A model generated the notes under the pieces. It did not search any database, was not told the DNA's origin, and worked only from the letters and a program-made list of their open reading frames with translations. Made by a program: the position numbers and the translations under genes. This document shows positions 4,131 through 5,771 of a stretch of 5,771 nt of DNA, one piece after another. Location of the stretch: assembly GCA_046727435.1 (NCBI GenBank), contig JBKPCR010000291.1, forward strand, positions 1 through 5,771, in the 5' to 3' direction. This DNA comes from CAVPRW01 sp046727435 [NCBI: bacterium] (lineage in GTDB: Bacteria > Tectomicrobia > Entotheonellia > J063). Within the stretch, counting starts at the first letter, position 1, and each line of letters begins with the position of its first letter.

Positions 4131-5771
4131 CATTGGACCATCTCGATACCCAGGATCTTCGGGCGGTTGAGCACTGCGTTAAAGAAGATGGCGTTCTCGG
4201 CCGTCCTCTGCCGAGCAACGTGTTCGCTGTATCGCCAGAAGGCGTTGCGCGAAGATCCGATAACATCGGTCGCGGCAAGCCGGTCGGCAGGTCGTTTGAG
4301 GCCCTCGAAGAGATGCTTCTTTTCGGGAGCAAAGATTCGGGCCTCGTAGCGTCCCCTGGAACAAGCGACGTAGGCCGCCTTTGAGTCGAGCTGCTCGGCT
4401 GCGATCACCACTCGGTCGTGCGTCCGGCCTTGAGCCTTGTAACTGGTGACAACATAGCCGTGACAGAAGTGCCGGAAACCGGCTTGTACGAGTTTTCCTT
4501 CCCCGGTCTCGATCGAACCATCCATGCGGATCTTTTTGACAGTAAGAACATGACCGTTAACAAGGCCCCCTTCCCGATCGTTTCGCCGGATGAGGATCTT
4601 GTCGCCGGGACAGATTTCAATCGGGCGTGGCAGAGAGACGGTAAGCTTCCTGGCATGTTTCCCAACATCAATGGAGTGGCTGTGACCTTTTAGCCAAAGC
4701 TCGCCGGCCTCAATACGCTCGATTTCGAGGCTTTGCCCCCGCCGAATGGAGCCAAGCCTCTGGTTCAAGGTAACGACCATACCCGGCCGGTAATTTTCGG
4801 AGTCGCCTTTCTGCTCAACGGTCCAGTCAAGCTGGTCATGGACGGTAACCACAACTCCGTCCCCAAGCAGTTTTCGTTCTTTGAGACCATCGCGTATGGC
4901 CTCCGTAAACCGGTGGTTTTCTTCCCAGGTAGGGGAGATTGCGATACACCGATCTAAATCGGCTCCATCTGCGGTTGACGCGAAATAGGCATTGGCCGCG
5001 TGCTGGATATATTGGCCTTGTGCTTCCTGAAGCCAACTCAAGGCATTCAACTGGCTCATGCCTCCGTGTGCGTCGCCACGCGCCATCGTGCGGACAGCAG
5101 CGTTGTATTCCTCAACCTGTTGCCGGCGGATGTCCTTTAGTTCAGACCGGCGGAGGTTGGAGTGTTGCTCAAGGACACGGAGGAAATCTCCTGCTTCGAC
5201 AGAAACGTGCTGTCGCACATCGCCAACAAAAAGGATACGGGCATCGTGTATTTGAGCAGCACGGAGGAGAGATGCGCCCATCTGAGTCGATTGGAGGCTT
5301 GACTCGTCGATGATGATGACCGAACCGCGGAGGTCGGTATCGTTCACCCGGTTCCTGAGGAAGTCATCGACCGTAGTGGCGTGGGTGAAGCCGTCTCGCC
5401 GCAACACTTCAGCGGCCGAGGCGGTTGGCGCCAGATAGTAAGCGGTCCTTCCTGCTGCATCCAGGCCTTTCCTGACCTCCCTCAGACAGCTGGTTTTTCC
5501 GGCTCCTGCACACCCGCGGATGGCATAGGCACGATCGGTGGTCTGTAACGTTTCTAGAACCACTTCCTCCTGTTCTTTCGATTTGAAATCAAAAGCTACG
5601 CCTTCGGCCTTTCCCAGCGGCGCGCAGTCATCTTGAGTCCCGTTGACGAAGTCAATCGACCATCGCTCGAGGTGTAATCCGCGCCCGGAAGCCCACTGGC
5701 ATGACAACAGTGGATTACTTCTATGTTCCGCCAGCCGGACCATCCCGTTACGAATGCTCGACATGTAACGC
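4130..5771 (-). CDS. Conjugative relaxase-helicase, TrwC/TraI-type C-terminal helicase part (5' end beyond window)
   Basis: The visible part is a superfamily 1B, RecD/TraI-like DNA helicase. Numbering from the methionine at 5764, the motifs are: Walker A GCAGAGKT (84-91), motif Ia YYLAPTASAAEVLRRDG (109-125), Walker B VIIIDESSL (149-157, with D153 E154), motif III ILFVGDVRQH (177-186), then HGYVVTSYKAQGRTHDRVV (435-453) and AAYVACSRGR (463-472) as the late helicase motifs including the motif VI arginines. The frame stays open past that methionine to the right edge (…RY before it), so the true start and the N-terminal HUH relaxase domain with its catalytic tyrosines are outside. The stretch SSIRNGMVRLAEHRSNPLL (2-20) is typical of the junction from relaxase to helicase. 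After the helicase about 70 residues remain. A MobF relaxase is the best call; a TraA-like MobQ relaxase-helicase is the alternative, since both share this helicase. Confidence 0.9.
   Translation of the reverse strand, partial: RYMSSIRNGMVRLAEHRSNPLLSCQWASGRGLHLERWSIDFVNGTQDDCAPLGKAEGVAFDFKSKEQEEVVLETLQTTDRAYAIRGCAGAGKTSCLREVRKGLDAAGRTAYYLAPTASAAEVLRRDGFTHATTVDDFLRNRVNDTDLRGSVIIIDESSLQSTQMGASLLRAAQIHDARILFVGDVRQHVSVEAGDFLRVLEQHSNLRRSELKDIRRQQVEEYNAAVRTMARGDAHGGMSQLNALSWLQEAQGQYIQHAANAYFASTADGADLDRCIAISPTWEENHRFTEAIRDGLKERKLLGDGVVVTVHDQLDWTVEQKGDSENYRPGMVVTLNQRLGSIRRGQSLEIERIEAGELWLKGHSHSIDVGKHARKLTVSLPRPIEICPGDKILIRRNDREGGLVNGHVLTVKKIRMDGSIETGEGKLVQAGFRHFCHGYVVTSYKAQGRTHDRVVIAAEQLDSKAAYVACSRGRYEARIFAPEKKHLFEGLKRPADRLAATDVIGSSRNAFWRYSEHVARQRTAENAIFFNAVLNRPKILGIEMVQ

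Noticed and set aside
3933-4349. 138-aa plus-strand frame across the relaxase/117-aa junction
   Set aside because: It is antisense to two well-supported coupled genes and shows no domain.

Overview
The window is a DNA-processing (relaxosome) and coupling region of a conjugative element: a plasmid or an integrative conjugative element. Every supported gene lies on the minus strand, so transcription runs from the right edge (5771) to the left edge (1). Two genes run off the window. The right edge holds the helicase half of a TrwC/TraI-type relaxase, and the left edge holds the first 350 residues of a TrwB/TraD/VirD4-type coupling ATPase.

In transcription order the layout is: relaxase-helicase (partial, 5771 to 4130); a 117-aa protein of unknown function whose Shine-Dalgarno overlaps the relaxase stop codon (4118 to 3765); a 241-bp non-coding stretch (3764 to 3524); a small helix-turn-helix protein (3523 to 3113); a ParA/MinD-like ATPase (3113 to 2361); a coiled-coil protein with one membrane segment (2364 to 1525); a probable ribbon-helix-helix protein (1506 to 1174); a 36-aa micro-ORF (1173 to 1063); and the coupling protein (1050 to past the edge). 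The six genes after the non-coding stretch are packed with overlaps of 1 to 4 nt or gaps of 0 to 18 nt. Each of the last five has a good ribosome binding site, so they look like one translationally coupled operon.

The non-coding stretch is the most interesting part. It holds an array of GTGGAAA/TTTCCAC elements arranged as two nested palindromes, then an 8-bp-stem hairpin, then a perfect 14-bp inverted repeat. The sequence just after the small hairpin (TATTGCGTCT) resembles, from memory, the nic region of R388-type MobF origins. I propose this stretch as the operator or centromere-like site of the HTH protein plus a candidate origin of transfer.

The gene content parallels R388 (stbA-stbB-stbC and trwA-trwB-trwC flanking oriT) and, less closely, RP4 traK-traL-traM. 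The arrangement differs: the DNA-binding protein, ParA-like ATPase and membrane protein sit directly upstream of the RHH and coupling-protein genes on one strand, with the relaxase on the far side of the presumed oriT. A plausible working model is as follows. The HTH protein binds the array. The ParA-like ATPase and the membrane coiled-coil protein position the element at the membrane. The RHH protein helps the relaxase at oriT. The coupling protein passes the nucleoprotein to a type IV secretion channel encoded elsewhere.

The host cannot be named from sequence alone. Strong AGGAG-type ribosome binding sites, moderately GC-rich DNA and the two-helix TrwB/TraD coupling protein point to a Gram-negative bacterium. 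Acidobacteriota or Proteobacteria are guesses only.
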